From an uncultured Coriobacteriaceae bacterium (lineage in GTDB: Bacteria; Actinomycetota; Coriobacteriia; Coriobacteriales; Atopobiaceae), in the NCBI GenBank assembly GCA_902791035.1, contig CADAUA010000007.1, positions 47,302 through 111,301 on the forward strand: a DNA stretch of 64,000 nt, written 5' to 3'. How positions within the stretch are numbered: the first letter of the stretch is position 1; the number at the start of each line of letters is the position of its first letter. The notes under the pieces were generated by a model. It made no database searches. It was given only the letters and a program-made list of their open reading frames with translations, and was not told the origin of the DNA. Of this stretch, positions 37,609 to 46,362 are shown piece by piece. The translations under genes were made by a program, and so were the position numbers.

Positions 37609-38724
37609 ATGGCAAGGACTGATGCGGGCGGCCGCGGAGGCAGCAGGGGCGGCAGGAACCAGGCCAGGCCGGGGCGCGACGTGCGCGGCGGCCGGGGAGG
37701 TCGCGACGCACGCGGTGAGAAGCCCCAGCGTGGCGGCAAGCCGGGTGGTTATGGCAATAAGGGCAGCAAGCCCGCGCGCGCCACGGGCCAGTACGGACCG
37801 GCGCGTGGCCAGGCCCAGCACACGCAGGGCCAACACACGCAGGGCCGTGCGTACGACAAGCGCCCGGCGGACGCGCGAGGATCCGCGGGCGACCTCATAG
37901 AGGGCCGTCGCGCGGTGGAGGAGGCCCTCTTGCTGGGCATGCCCCTCAAGGTGGCCTACGTGCAGCAGAGCCAGAGCGGGGCCGACGAGGCCTACGACCG
38001 TATGGCGGCGCGCCTGGAGGCAGGGGGCGTGCCCGTGCAGCGCGTGCCGCGCGGCCGGCTCGACCAGATGTCCAGCCATGGGGCCCACCAGGGCGTCGTG
38101 GTGCGGACGGAGCCCTTCCACTACGCCGAGCTGGCCGACGTGATCGCGCGTGCCGGTGACGGGGACGCCCTGGTGATCGTGCTCGACCACGTGACCGACG
38201 AGGGTAACTTCGGTGCCATCGTGCGGTCTGCCGAGGTCGTGGGCGCTGCTGGCGTCGTGGTGGCAAACGCCCGCGCCGCCTCCGTGGACGTGGGAGCATA
38301 CAAGACCTCTGCCGGTGCGGTCCTGCACCTGCCCATCGCGCAGGTGTCCAACCTCCCGCGGGCCCTTGCGGACCTCAAGGACGCGGGCTTCTGGGCCTGC
38401 GCCGCCACGGAGCATGCCGACCAGGACGTGTGGGACGCACCCATGGGCGGGCGGCTGGCGCTTGTCATGGGCTCCGAGGGGTCGGGGGTCTCGCCCCTCA
38501 TGCTCAAGAGCTGTGACTTTGCGGCGCGCCTGCCCCAGCGCGGCCAGGTGGAGTCGCTCAACGTGGCCCAGGCCACGACCGTGATGTGCTACGAGTGGCT
38601 GCGGCGCGTGAGCGCAGGCGCTCGGGCGGACGACGCGCCGCCTGCCGGTGATGTGCCGGCTGCCCTCGACGTGCCGACCGCCAGCGATTCGCCGACCGGG
38701 GGAGACGTGGATGTCCAGGCGTGA
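37609..38724 (+). CDS. rlmB: 23S rRNA (guanosine-2'-O)-methyltransferase, RlmB/TrmH family
   Basis: This 371-residue SPOUT methyltransferase has an about 85-residue Gly/Arg-rich basic tail, then the substrate-binding domain ('IEGRRAVEEALLLGMPLKV') and the knotted catalytic domain ('VLDHVTDEGNFGAIVRSAEV', 'LVMGSEGSGVSPLM', 'QVESLNVAQATTVMCYEWLR'). It is predicted to 2'-O-methylate G2251 of 23S rRNA. A Pro/Ala/Asp-rich tail ends the protein, and the next gene overlaps it by 14 bp. Confidence 0.93.
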   Translation: MARTDAGGRGGSRGGRNQARPGRDVRGGRGGRDARGEKPQRGGKPGGYGNKGSKPARATGQYGPARGQAQHTQGQHTQGRAYDKRPADARGSAGDLIEGRRAVEEALLLGMPLKVAYVQQSQSGADEAYDRMAARLEAGGVPVQRVPRGRLDQMSSHGAHQGVVVRTEPFHYAELADVIARAGDGDALVIVLDHVTDEGNFGAIVRSAEVVGAAGVVVANARAASVDVGAYKTSAGAVLHLPIAQVSNLPRALADLKDAGFWACAATEHADQDVWDAPMGGRLALVMGSEGSGVSPLMLKSCDFAARLPQRGQVESLNVAQATTVMCYEWLRRVSAGARADDAPPAGDVPAALDVPTASDSPTGGDVDVQA

Positions 38725-39259
38725 CCTCCACGAGCTCCTCGTGGTCGATGGGTACAACGTCATCTTCAAGACCCCGCGCTACATGGACCTGGCGCCCGAG
38801 GCTGCGGACCACAGCACGAGCGACCCCTTCGGCGAGGCCCGCGAGCGCCTGGTGGCCGACGTGGCCGCCTATGCCCAGGGTCGCTACGAGCCGGTCATCG
38901 TGTTCGACGCCGCGAACAACGTGAGCGACGAGCGACCGGACTTCTCGCGTGGTGGCGTGCGCGTGATCTTCTCGCGTACGGGCGAGACGGCAGACGAGGT
39001 CATCGAGCGGCTGGTCACGGACTCGCGCCACGAGATGCGTGCCGTTACGGTGATCACCTCTGACAACACGATCCGTGCCACGGTGGGCGGCATCCCCGTT
39101 ACGCGCATAGGGTCCGATGTGCTTATCTCCGACGTCAAGGCACTGGAGGAGGACGCCCGTGTGGCAAACACGGAGCGCAACTACCAGCACATGACGGTAG
39201 CCGACCGGCTGGATCCCGCCACGCGGGCCAAGCTTGACCGGCTGCTGGGTCGCGGGTAG
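38711..39259 (+). CDS. NYN-domain RNase of the YacP/Rae1 family
   Basis: The 182-residue protein has the PIN-like NYN pattern of acidic residues ('LLVVDGYNVIFKTPRYM', 'VIVFDAANNVSDERPDF', 'VITSDNTIRATVGG'). Bacillus Rae1/YacP is a ribosome-associated endoribonuclease that cuts mRNA in the A site. Its position right after cysS-rlmB is the same as in Bacillus. ATG 38711 lies inside the rlmB end after a GGGGGAG site, suggesting coupling. Confidence 0.88.
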   Translation: MSRRDLHELLVVDGYNVIFKTPRYMDLAPEAADHSTSDPFGEARERLVADVAAYAQGRYEPVIVFDAANNVSDERPDFSRGGVRVIFSRTGETADEVIERLVTDSRHEMRAVTVITSDNTIRATVGGIPVTRIGSDVLISDVKALEEDARVANTERNYQHMTVADRLDPATRAKLDRLLGRG

Positions 39260-39275
39260 CATGAGCGAGAAACGC

Positions 39276-39351
39276 GCTGGCTTAGCTCAGTTGGTAGAGC
39301 CCTAGTCTTGTAAACTAGTTGTCGCCGGTTCGAGTCCGGCAGCCAGCTCCA
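39276..39351 (+). tRNA. tRNA-Thr (TGT)
   Basis: A complete cloverleaf of 76 nt: acceptor GCTGGCT/AGCCAGC, D arm GCTC...GAGC, anticodon stem CTAGT/ACTAG with loop CTTGTAA (anticodon TGT), T arm GCCGG-TTCGAGT-CCGGC, encoded CCA. It follows yacP by 16 bp and marks the start of the accessory block. Confidence 0.97.
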
Positions 39352-39360
39352 GACAAAAGC

Positions 39361-39399
39361 GCAGGTAGAAGGCATTAAACCTTCTGCCTGCTTTTCTTT
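39361..39399 (+). terminator. terminator after tRNA-Thr
   Basis: A 12-base stem (39361-39372 with 39380-39391, one G-T pair), seven-base loop and TTTTCTTT tail. Confidence 0.92.
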
Positions 39400-39481
39400 G
39401 CCGCTCTGCCAGCCGGTCGGATTCGGCGGATGTGCCAATCAACGGCCAATCAGGGCGGGCGACAAGACCGCGGGCAGGACT

Positions 39482-39544
39482 GCACGTTAGTTACGCGGCA
39501 CCGCACGTTAGCTCCGCGATGCTGCACATAAGCTCCGCGAAGTT
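39482..39544. repeat. three 21-bp degenerate tandem repeats
   Basis: Copies at 39482-39502, 39503-39523 and 39524-39544 share GCACGTTAGCTCCGCG with a few changes. They lie between tRNA-Thr and the first HAD gene and code for nothing apparent. Confidence 0.75.
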
Positions 39545-39623
39545 GCCCTTTTGCCCGCCGTGGCTGCCCGTTTGCGGCCCACAAATGGGCAGCGGTCGCG
39601 TCTGCACGTTTGTGACGTAGGGG

Positions 39624-40463
39624 CTACCCCAGGTGTGCCTCTATCCAGGTGGCCACGCCGTTCTCCTCTACGGAGGGACAGACCTCGTCTGCCGCCGCCA
39701 GGACCTCGGGCTTGGCGTTAGCCACGGCCACGAAGGTGCCTGCCTTGCCCGCCATGGAGAGGTCGTTGCCGTCGTCCCCAAAGGCCACGGTCCGCGCAGG
39801 GTCGATTCCTAGCCTGTGGGCCAGCTCCGCGAGGGCGTTGCCCTTGTTCGCACCTGCCAAGGTGATCTCGGCCTCGGTGTCGACCATATCCGCGATCTCG
39901 AACTCTCCGATGGCTGCCAGGCGCCTGTGCGCCACCTCCCGCACGGCCGCATCTCCCAACGAGCACTGCATCTTGTACACGTCCACATAGCCCAGCTTGC
40001 GCAAGGCGTCCGGAACGGAATCGACTATCACGGTGCCCGGAAAGCGACGGGCTATTTCCTCCGCCCCGCCATTCTGGCGGTTTGCCAGATAGGTATGGCA
40101 GTCTCGGGCCATGTAGCTGTTGTCACCGCGAAAGACGAACCAGCTGGCATCCAGGTCGGAAGTCGCCTCGAGGACCGTCTGTACCTGCTGGGGAGTGAAT
40201 TGGCGGCCAAAGAGGACGGACTGGTCGTCGTGACGGCGCACGAGCGCGCCGTTGAGCGTGATGCAGTAGTCGAGCCAGCGGGCGTCCGCAAGGATGTGCA
40301 GCATGCTGAGTGGCCTTCCGGTGGCAGCGACCACGACCACACCCCTGTCGTGCGCCCGCGAGAAGGCCTCGGCCGTCACCTGCGGCATGACCTTCTTGGG
40401 CCACGTGACGGTGGTCCCATCGAGGTCGAAGGCCAGAAGGTCGAAGGGCCGGGTCGTGTGCAT
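39624..40463 (-). CDS. Cof-type HAD phosphatase
   Basis: A 279-residue HAD hydrolase: motif I 'LLAFDLDGTTV', motif II 'VVVAATGRPLS', motif III Lys in 'AGANKGNALAEL' and motif IV 'VAFGDDGNDLSMAG', with the C2B cap between motifs II and III. Family members dephosphorylate sugar phosphates and related metabolites. Next to a sugar PTS block, a role in relieving sugar-phosphate accumulation is plausible but inferred. It is a tandem paralogue of the next gene. ATG is preceded by GAGAGGAA. Confidence 0.93.
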   Translation of the reverse strand: MHTTRPFDLLAFDLDGTTVTWPKKVMPQVTAEAFSRAHDRGVVVVAATGRPLSMLHILADARWLDYCITLNGALVRRHDDQSVLFGRQFTPQQVQTVLEATSDLDASWFVFRGDNSYMARDCHTYLANRQNGGAEEIARRFPGTVIVDSVPDALRKLGYVDVYKMQCSLGDAAVREVAHRRLAAIGEFEIADMVDTEAEITLAGANKGNALAELAHRLGIDPARTVAFGDDGNDLSMAGKAGTFVAVANAKPEVLAAADEVCPSVEENGVATWIEAHLG

Positions 40464-40524
40464 GGGGTTCCTCTCGTCTGCTGCAGGCGTTCAGTCGGCG
40501 GGGCGGGCGCCCCGAATGCCCGCT

Positions 40525-40530
40525 ATTATA
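40525..40530 (-). promoter_or_regulatory. extended -10 for the first HAD gene
   Basis: On the minus strand CTGG-TATAAT gives a TGn-extended -10 about 60 bp upstream of the start codon. No good -35 is visible. Confidence 0.5.
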
Positions 40531-40648
40531 CCAGAGAAGAACAAATGTACGTCACAATGTCGTGGCCTTGTTACTGAACCTTGATGGCGGCAAACGGCTC
40601 TCCGCGGTGGAAGCCCATTTGCCCAAGGACGCATCGACCCGAGGAGGT

Positions 40649-41488
40649 CTATCCCAGGTGCGCCGTGAGCCAGGTGGCTACGCCATCCTCCTGAACGGAA
40701 GGACACGCCTCGTCGGCCACAGCCAGGGCTGCCTCCGAACCGTTCTCCACCACCACGAAGGCGCCCACCCTGCCAGCCATGGTGAGGTCGTTCGTGTCGT
40801 CGCCAAAGGCCACGCAATGCGAGGGGTCCAGCCCCAGGAGCCCCACGAGTCGGGCCAGCGCGCTCCCCTTGGTGGCACCTGCTGTGGTTATCTCCACCTC
40901 GCGCTGGCCCATGCGTGCTAGCTCGAGCCCACCGAGCGGGAGCAGGCGCTCGTAGGCCTCCTGTCGTGCCGTCTCGTCTGCCAGGGTGCACTGCAGCTTG
41001 CAGGCTCCTCGGTAGTTGCAGTCCTCCAGGAGGGAGGGTATGGAGTCCACGATCTCCACGTGCGGCAGGACCTTGCGCATCTCGTCGATGGAGTGGCCGG
41101 ACCGCTCCATCATGTAGGAGTAGGTCCCCTCCTCGATGCAGCTCTCATCTTCGAAGAAGGCCTGCCACTTGGGCTGGAGGGGCGCGAGCGCGTCGATCAC
41201 CTCTCGCGCCTTCCCGGCGGGGAGCGGGCTGGAGAAGGCCAAGCCCATATCCACATGCCTGCGCACCACGGAGCCGTTCACGGTTATGAGGTAGTCGAGC
41301 CACTCCTCGCCCAGCAGGAAGTCCAGCTCGCCCACAGGCCTGCCGGTGGCCACGCTCACGACCACACCCTGGTCGTGGGCGGCGGCGAACGCCTCGCGCA
41401 TAACAGGGGACATGCTCGTGGTGCCTCGCTCGACGGTCGTCCCGTCCAGGTCGAAGGCAACGAGAGAAATGGGTAGGCGCAGCGTCAT
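40649..41488 (-). CDS. Cof-type HAD phosphatase, paralogue of the neighbour
   Basis: This 279-residue protein has the same length and motifs as the previous gene ('LVAFDLDGTTVERG', 'VVSVATGRPVGEL', 'AGATKGSALARL', 'VAFGDDTNDLTMAG') and a matching C-terminus ending in AHLG, pointing to tandem duplication and divergence. Cap-domain residues differ, so substrates probably differ. It is divergent from the PTS operon; the 272-bp gap is shared. Ribosome site AGAGGGGA. Confidence 0.93.
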   Translation of the reverse strand: MTLRLPISLVAFDLDGTTVERGTTSMSPVMREAFAAAHDQGVVVSVATGRPVGELDFLLGEEWLDYLITVNGSVVRRHVDMGLAFSSPLPAGKAREVIDALAPLQPKWQAFFEDESCIEEGTYSYMMERSGHSIDEMRKVLPHVEIVDSIPSLLEDCNYRGACKLQCTLADETARQEAYERLLPLGGLELARMGQREVEITTAGATKGSALARLVGLLGLDPSHCVAFGDDTNDLTMAGRVGAFVVVENGSEAALAVADEACPSVQEDGVATWLTAHLG

Positions 41489-41613
41489 CGGACATTCCCC
41501 TCTTCCGGAGGTAGATGTGCGTGCGGCACCATGAAGAGCCGCTCCGTTCAGTGTAGGGACGCACTCCGCGCCGCGTGGGGACCAAATTGCGGCCCCAAAT
41601 GCGGATTTTGTTT

Positions 41614-41633
41614 GGATTCTGAATCCTTACAAT
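41614..41633 (+). promoter_or_regulatory. candidate promoter and operator of the PTS operon
   Basis: GGATTC-T-GAATCC (41614-41626) is a perfect short palindrome immediately upstream of the -10-like TACAAT (41628-41633). A direct repeat of CCAAAtTGCGG lies just upstream near 41582-41604. A convincing -35 is absent. The RpiR protein at 48042 is a candidate binder. Confidence 0.45.
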
Positions 41634-41760
41634 GCATCTCGATTTGGGGAGCTCCCGGGCTGGGTCAGCAAGGGGGACCGCATGGCTTGGTGCGGCCTGC
41701 CGGCTTGGAAGTCTTCCACACAAGGAACGCGCATAAGCGCAGGAGAAGGGAGAAGGAAAG

Positions 41761-42072
41761 ATGGCAGTGAATGTGCTTCTCTGCTGCGGGGCGGGCATGA
41801 GCTCGGGCTTCCTCGCGTCGGCCACCGAGAAGGCCGCCATGGCGGAGGGTCTGGACTGGAACGTGACGGCCAAGAGCCAGTCCGTCGCGCTCGACGAGAT
41901 GCCCGACTACGACATCGTCCTCCTTGGGCCCCACTTCGCGAACTCCCTGGAGGAGTTCGAGGAGGTCCGCGACGACCAGGGCTGCGACACCAAGATTGCC
42001 GTCATTCCGCGTGAGATCTACGGCAACGTCGACGGCAAGAGCCTCCTGGAGTTTGCCAAGACCATCCTCTAG
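41761..42072 (+). CDS. celA: PTS lactose/cellobiose-family EIIB
   Basis: The 103-residue phosphocarrier has the phosphorylated Cys9 in 'LLCCGAGMSSG'. It takes phosphate from EIIA and passes it to the sugar bound to EIIC. Length is typical for the free EIIB of the cellobiose/chitobiose family. It is the first gene of the PTS operon, 49 bp ahead of the EIIC gene. ATG follows GAAGGAAAG. Confidence 0.93.
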   Translation: MAVNVLLCCGAGMSSGFLASATEKAAMAEGLDWNVTAKSQSVALDEMPDYDIVLLGPHFANSLEEFEEVRDDQGCDTKIAVIPREIYGNVDGKSLLEFAKTIL

Positions 42073-42121
42073 CACGGCCCGTTCTACGCTTCATCCGTAA
42101 GCTCTCGAAAGAAGGTACCAA

Positions 42122-43429
42122 ATGCCTGAGGAGACCCTCCAACAGGAAAACAAGTTCATGGAGTGGATCGAGAACACCCTCGCCCCCATGACCCGCAAGA
42201 TCATGGCCAAGCCCTGGCTCTCCGGCTTCACCAACGGCGTCCTCAAGTGCCTGCCGTTCATCCTTACCGGCTGCCTGATCTTCTTCTACAACGCCATCCG
42301 CTCCTGGATCCCCGTCCTGCCCGACCTCACGGTCGTCATGCGCTGGACCTTCCAGATGCTGGCCATCTTCTACGCCTTCATGATCCCGCACGAGCTCATG
42401 AGCACCCTGCACCACCGCTCCTACATGGTGGTCGCCGGCCTTGCGGCCGTGGGCGCCTACTTCTGCGTCATGGGCGGCGTCTTTGACGAGACCGGCGCCA
42501 TGATCACCTACGACTTCTCCAAGTTCGGCCCCACCGGCTCGGTCGTGGGCATGTTCACGGGCGTCTACGTGTCCGTCATCTTCCACCTGTACGCCAAGTA
42601 CGTGCACCTCTTCAAGAAGGGCTCCAATGTCCCGACCTTCGTGCAGGACTGGGTCAACAACATCCTGCCCATCTTCTGCACCATCCTGATCACCGGCATC
42701 GTGGTCGACATGGCGGGCATCAACCTCTATGACGTCTTCCAGGCGATCTTCGCCCCCGTGCAGTTCATCGCCCAGTCCCTGCCCGGCTTCGTGCTCACCA
42801 AGTTCATCAACTGCTTCTTCTACACCATCGGCGTCTCCGGCTGGACCTGGACCGGCATCGAGAACCTCTACCAGGTTCCCGCGCAGGCCGCCAACCTGGC
42901 TGCCATGGAGGCTGGTACCTTCACGTCCGCTAACGCCATGATCAACGTCTCCGAGGTCGGCTCCGGCATCGGCCTGATCAACCTCGGCGGCATCGGCGCC
43001 ACCTTCGCCCTCAACATCTGGATGCTCATGTCCAAGTCCAAGAGGCTCCGCACCCTCGGCCGCGTGACCCTCGGCCCCAGCCTCTTCAACATCAACGAGC
43101 CCGTCCTCTACGGCGCCCCCGTGGTGTACAACCCGATCCTCATGGTTCCCGCCAACCTCTGCTGCATCGTGGGCACCATCCTCACCTGGGTCGTCCTCAA
43201 GGCCGGTCTGCTCGCCTTCCCGAACGTCCAGGCCACCAACGTGGGTACCCTGCCCGTCCTCGCCTGCACGGTCATGATGACCGGCGACATGCGTGGCCTG
43301 CTGTGGTGGGTCGTCTTCTTCGCCATCTACATGGCCATCTGGTACCCCTTCTTCAAGGTCTTCGAGAAGGGCGAGATCGCCAAGGAGAACGGCATGGTCG
43401 ACACCTCGACCAAGGTCAGCAAGGCCTAG
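42122..43429 (+). CDS. celB: PTS cellobiose-type EIIC permease
   Basis: A 435-residue polytopic sugar permease ('LKCLPFILTGCLIFFYNAIR', 'SLFNINEPVLYGAPVVYNP', 'MVPANLCCIVGTIL'). The NINEP motif is the sugar-binding signature of the lactose/cellobiose EIIC family. With EIIB and EIIA it imports and 6-phosphorylates beta-glucosides; the next gene hydrolyses the product. Closely similar along its whole length to the EIIC at 52134. Confidence 0.95.
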   Translation: MPEETLQQENKFMEWIENTLAPMTRKIMAKPWLSGFTNGVLKCLPFILTGCLIFFYNAIRSWIPVLPDLTVVMRWTFQMLAIFYAFMIPHELMSTLHHRSYMVVAGLAAVGAYFCVMGGVFDETGAMITYDFSKFGPTGSVVGMFTGVYVSVIFHLYAKYVHLFKKGSNVPTFVQDWVNNILPIFCTILITGIVVDMAGINLYDVFQAIFAPVQFIAQSLPGFVLTKFINCFFYTIGVSGWTWTGIENLYQVPAQAANLAAMEAGTFTSANAMINVSEVGSGIGLINLGGIGATFALNIWMLMSKSKRLRTLGRVTLGPSLFNINEPVLYGAPVVYNPILMVPANLCCIVGTILTWVVLKAGLLAFPNVQATNVGTLPVLACTVMMTGDMRGLLWWVVFFAIYMAIWYPFFKVFEKGEIAKENGMVDTSTKVSKA

Positions 43430-43470
43430 CGGATCCGTTCGACCAAGGGTTTTGCGTTCGTACGTCCATG

Positions 43471-43519
43471 AGGGCCGGATGCGGTTGGCAGAAGCTGATT
43501 GTGTCCGGCCCTTCTTTCT
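43471..43519 (+). terminator. stem-loop between EIIC and EIIA genes
   Basis: AGGGCCGGA (43471-43479) and TCCGGCCCT (43504-43512) pair over a 24-base loop and are followed by TCTTTCT. It may be a partial terminator that lowers downstream expression, or an RNA processing stem. Confidence 0.6.
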
Positions 43520-43546
43520 AGGGAGTCTCTGAGAGAGGGGCCAACG

Positions 43547-43924
43547 ATGGCAGAGAACGGCAACATCGAGGAAGAGAACAAGTTCATCGCGGCGGCAATG
43601 CCGATCATCATGGCTGCGGGCGACGCCCGCAACAACGCCAAGGCGTCGCTCGACGCCCTCATGGCGGGCGACGAGGCCAAGGCCGACGAGCTGCTCAAGC
43701 AGGCCAAGGAGGACCTCAAGAAGGGCCACGGCGCCCAGACCGACCTCATCTGGGCCGAGGCCCAGTACGAGTTCAACACGGGCAAGACCTCCGAGATCCC
43801 CCTGCTCTTCATCCACGCGCAGGACACCATCATGTCCATCATGACCGAGGTCAAGCTCACGGAGTCCATGGAGCAGATGTACAAGCAGATCATGGCCAAG
43901 CAGGCGGACCAGCCTGAGGCGTAG
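43547..43924 (+). CDS. celC: PTS lactose/cellobiose-family EIIA
   Basis: A 125-residue helical phosphocarrier with the phosphorylated His61 in 'KKGHGAQTDLIWAEA' and the conserved 'AGDARNNAKASLDAL'. It receives phosphate from HPr and gives it to EIIB. ATG 43547 follows GAGAGAGGGG. The gene comes after the EIIC gene and a stem-loop, then a GH1 gene. Confidence 0.93.
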   Translation: MAENGNIEEENKFIAAAMPIIMAAGDARNNAKASLDALMAGDEAKADELLKQAKEDLKKGHGAQTDLIWAEAQYEFNTGKTSEIPLLFIHAQDTIMSIMTEVKLTESMEQMYKQIMAKQADQPEA

Positions 43925-43966
43925 GGGCCGCTGCGGCATGTTGGCAGACGTTTGAGGGGAGAGAGC

Positions 43967-45412
43967 ATGGAGGTCGTCAATGGCTTTCCCGAGGGCTTCC
44001 TTTGGGGTGCCGCCACGAGCGCGTACCAGTGCGAGGGCGCGGCGCTTGAGGATGGCAAGAAGGAGAACCAGCAGGATGTGATCAACCGCCAGATCCACGA
44101 CGAGCGCGGCTACGCCGACGCCTCCGTCACGGCGGACTTCTACCACCACTACAAGGAGGACGTGGCCCTCATGGCGGAGATGGGCTTCAAGTCCTTCCGC
44201 CTCTCCATCAACTGGTCGCGCGTGCTGCCCGACGGCGTGGGGGAGCCCAACCCCAAGGGCGTCCAGTTCTACCACGACCTCTTCGCGGAGCTGCATGCGC
44301 ATGGCATCGAGCCCATCGTGACCATGTGGCACTACGACCTGCCCATGGCGCTGGTGGAGAAGTACGGTGGCTGGCGCAGCCGCCAGATGGTGGACGACTT
44401 CGAGTACTACGCCCGCTTCCTGGCCAAGGAGTACGGCAGCGAGGTCCGCTACTGGCTGACCATCAACGAGCAATCCATCGTGGTCAACTACATCGACAAG
44501 AAGAACCTCATCTCCAAGGAGGACTTCTACAACCCCCGCTACCGCTACCAGGCCAACCACTACATGAACCTGGCCCACGCCAAGGCGGCCATCGCCATCC
44601 ACGAGCTGGTGCCCAACGCCCTGGTGGGCGCGGCGCTCGACTGCGCGCCCTATTACCCGGCGTCGAGCGCGCCCCAGGATGTCCTGGCCTCCCGCCACGC
44701 CAACGAGTTCAAGAACTACTTCTACATGGACGCCTACATCAAGGGCACCTACACCCCCAGCGTGCTGGCCTATCTCGAGCGCCAGGGCCTCATGTTCGAC
44801 GTGGAGCCCGGCGACCTGGAGCTCATCAAGCGCGGCTCCGAGTGCTTCGACTTCCTGGGCGTCAACTACTACCAGAGCGGCTGCGTCAAGGCGCCGACGC
44901 CTGGCAAGAGCCGCCACCCCAAGGAGAACAACAAGACGGGCAAGGGCGGACACGTGGAGTACGAGGTCCAGCCGGACCTCTTCGAGGGCACCAAGAACGA
45001 GTATCTGGTAGACACGGACTTCTCGATGCCCATCGACCCCAGCGGCCTCCAGTTCATCCTGGAGGAGATCAACGACCGCTACGGGATCCCCGTGATGATC
45101 TGCGAGAACGGCCTGGGCGCCTACGACACGCTCGAGAAGGACGGGTCCATCCACGACCCCTACCGCATCGAGTACATCCGCCAGCACATCAAGGCCATGA
45201 AGGCGGCCATCGCCAACGGCGTGCAGCTCTGGGGCTACAACCCCTGGAGTGCCATGGACCTGCTCTCCACGTCCAACGGCATCGCCAAGCGCTACGGCTT
45301 CATCTACGTGGACCGAACCGACGACGACGTGAGGGAGTGCAGGCGCTACCGCAAGGACTCCTTCTACTGGTACAAGAACGTCATCGCCACCAACGGCAAG
45401 AACCTGGAGTAA
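43967..45412 (+). CDS. GH1 6-phospho-beta-glucosidase (first of four)
   Basis: The 481-residue GH1 enzyme has the N-terminal '[18 protein letters not shown]', acid/base Glu in 'LTINEQSIV' and nucleophile Glu in 'ICENGLGAYD'. The C-terminal 'STSNGIAKRYGFIYVDRTDD' has the Ser...Lys-Arg-Tyr pattern that binds the 6-phosphate in phospho-beta-glycosidases. It should cleave the phosphorylated disaccharides delivered by the adjacent PTS. ATG 43967 follows GAGGGGAGA. A terminator follows. Confidence 0.94.
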   Translation: MEVVNGFPEGFLWGAATSAYQCEGAALEDGKKENQQDVINRQIHDERGYADASVTADFYHHYKEDVALMAEMGFKSFRLSINWSRVLPDGVGEPNPKGVQFYHDLFAELHAHGIEPIVTMWHYDLPMALVEKYGGWRSRQMVDDFEYYARFLAKEYGSEVRYWLTINEQSIVVNYIDKKNLISKEDFYNPRYRYQANHYMNLAHAKAAIAIHELVPNALVGAALDCAPYYPASSAPQDVLASRHANEFKNYFYMDAYIKGTYTPSVLAYLERQGLMFDVEPGDLELIKRGSECFDFLGVNYYQSGCVKAPTPGKSRHPKENNKTGKGGHVEYEVQPDLFEGTKNEYLVDTDFSMPIDPSGLQFILEEINDRYGIPVMICENGLGAYDTLEKDGSIHDPYRIEYIRQHIKAMKAAIANGVQLWGYNPWSAMDLLSTSNGIAKRYGFIYVDRTDDDVRECRRYRKDSFYWYKNVIATNGKNLE

Positions 45413-45418
45413 GACCGC

Positions 45419-45458
45419 GCCCCGAGAGGGCACACCGTACCCTCTCGGGGCACTCTTT
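45419..45458 (+). terminator. intrinsic terminator after the first GH1 gene
   Basis: Twelve-base perfect stem (GCCCCGAGAGGG at 45419-45430, CCCTCTCGGGGC at 45440-45451), nine-base loop, then ACTCTTTG. Confidence 0.75.
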
Positions 45459-45493
45459 GCACGAGGTACTTTGGCACGGCTGAGAGGAGCTGC

Positions 45494-46300
45494 ATGGAAA
45501 CCGTCAACCTGGGAGCGGCCGTGGTGGCGCTCGCGCTCACCATAGTCATACCGGTGCTCTTCATCCTGTATGTGTTCCGCTTCAGGCGGTTGCAGTTCTT
45601 CCTGCCGGACATCCTGGTGGGTATCATCGTGGCCTACTTCGCCCAGACGCTCCTCTTCGCCTTCACGCTCAACGTCGCGATGGCCTTCCTCCCGGGGGTC
45701 ATGGCCACGCGCGCGGGGCAGCAGGTGGTCTATGTGGTGCTGGCCACCCTGGACTTCATGCTGGGCTACTACCTGGTCTTCTACATCGGCTACCACCGGC
45801 AGTTCTCGGAGGGGCAGGTGTCGCGCGTCGCCATCGGCGGCGTTGTTGTCAAGGCCATGGCCGATACCATCTCTGCCGCCCTCTCCAACCTCACAGTGGC
45901 CCAGAGGATGGCGGATGGCACCCTCGCGGACTACCTGGCATCGGTGGTCAACGCCTCCTCGGGCATAAATGTGGACGCCCTCGTCCAGGCCTACCAGTCC
46001 TACGGCGTGCCGCAGTTCATGATGCCCGCCATCCTCACCATGCTGAGCGTCCAGACGGTCTACCTCTTCCTCATCCTCATGGGGGAGCATCGCAGCGTGC
46101 TCGCTCAGGTGGGCCTGGTGGCGGCCTTCTCGTTCTTCTATTACTTCAACCTGGCCTATCCCGTGCCCACCGTCGTGGTCATCGGGGCCATGGGCCTTCT
46201 GATCGTGGAGCTCTACATCATCTATGTGCTCATGCGCGCGCAGGTGGCGCGCGTGAACTCGGAGCGTGCCGCTGCGGCCAAGGGCTCACCCGAGGCCTAG
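45494..46300 (+). CDS. unknown polytopic membrane protein in the PTS block
   Basis: I do not recognise this 268-residue protein. It has about seven predicted membrane segments ('AAVVALALTIVIPVLFILYV', 'ILVGIIVAYFAQTLLFAFTL', 'VVIGAMGLLIVELYIIYVLM') and a polar middle loop. Overall layout is reminiscent of YhfC-type membrane proteins, but no metal-binding motif is evident. It is read in the same direction as, and lies between, two GH1 genes, suggesting a linked role in beta-glucoside use; that is inference. Ribosome site GAGAGGAG. Confidence 0.7.
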   Translation: METVNLGAAVVALALTIVIPVLFILYVFRFRRLQFFLPDILVGIIVAYFAQTLLFAFTLNVAMAFLPGVMATRAGQQVVYVVLATLDFMLGYYLVFYIGYHRQFSEGQVSRVAIGGVVVKAMADTISAALSNLTVAQRMADGTLADYLASVVNASSGINVDALVQAYQSYGVPQFMMPAILTMLSVQTVYLFLILMGEHRSVLAQVGLVAAFSFFYYFNLAYPVPTVVVIGAMGLLIVELYIIYVLMRAQVARVNSERAAAAKGSPEA

Positions 46301-46362
46301 CGGCTCGTCCGCAAACCGCGGTCGTGGCAGCAGGGCTGCGACCCCATACGAAAGGAGATCCG

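Noticed and set aside
42002..46090. 1362-codon minus-strand ORF over the PTS operon
   Set aside because: Low-complexity His/Asp/Val-rich translation mirroring EIIC, EIIA and GH1 genes; an artefact of codon bias.
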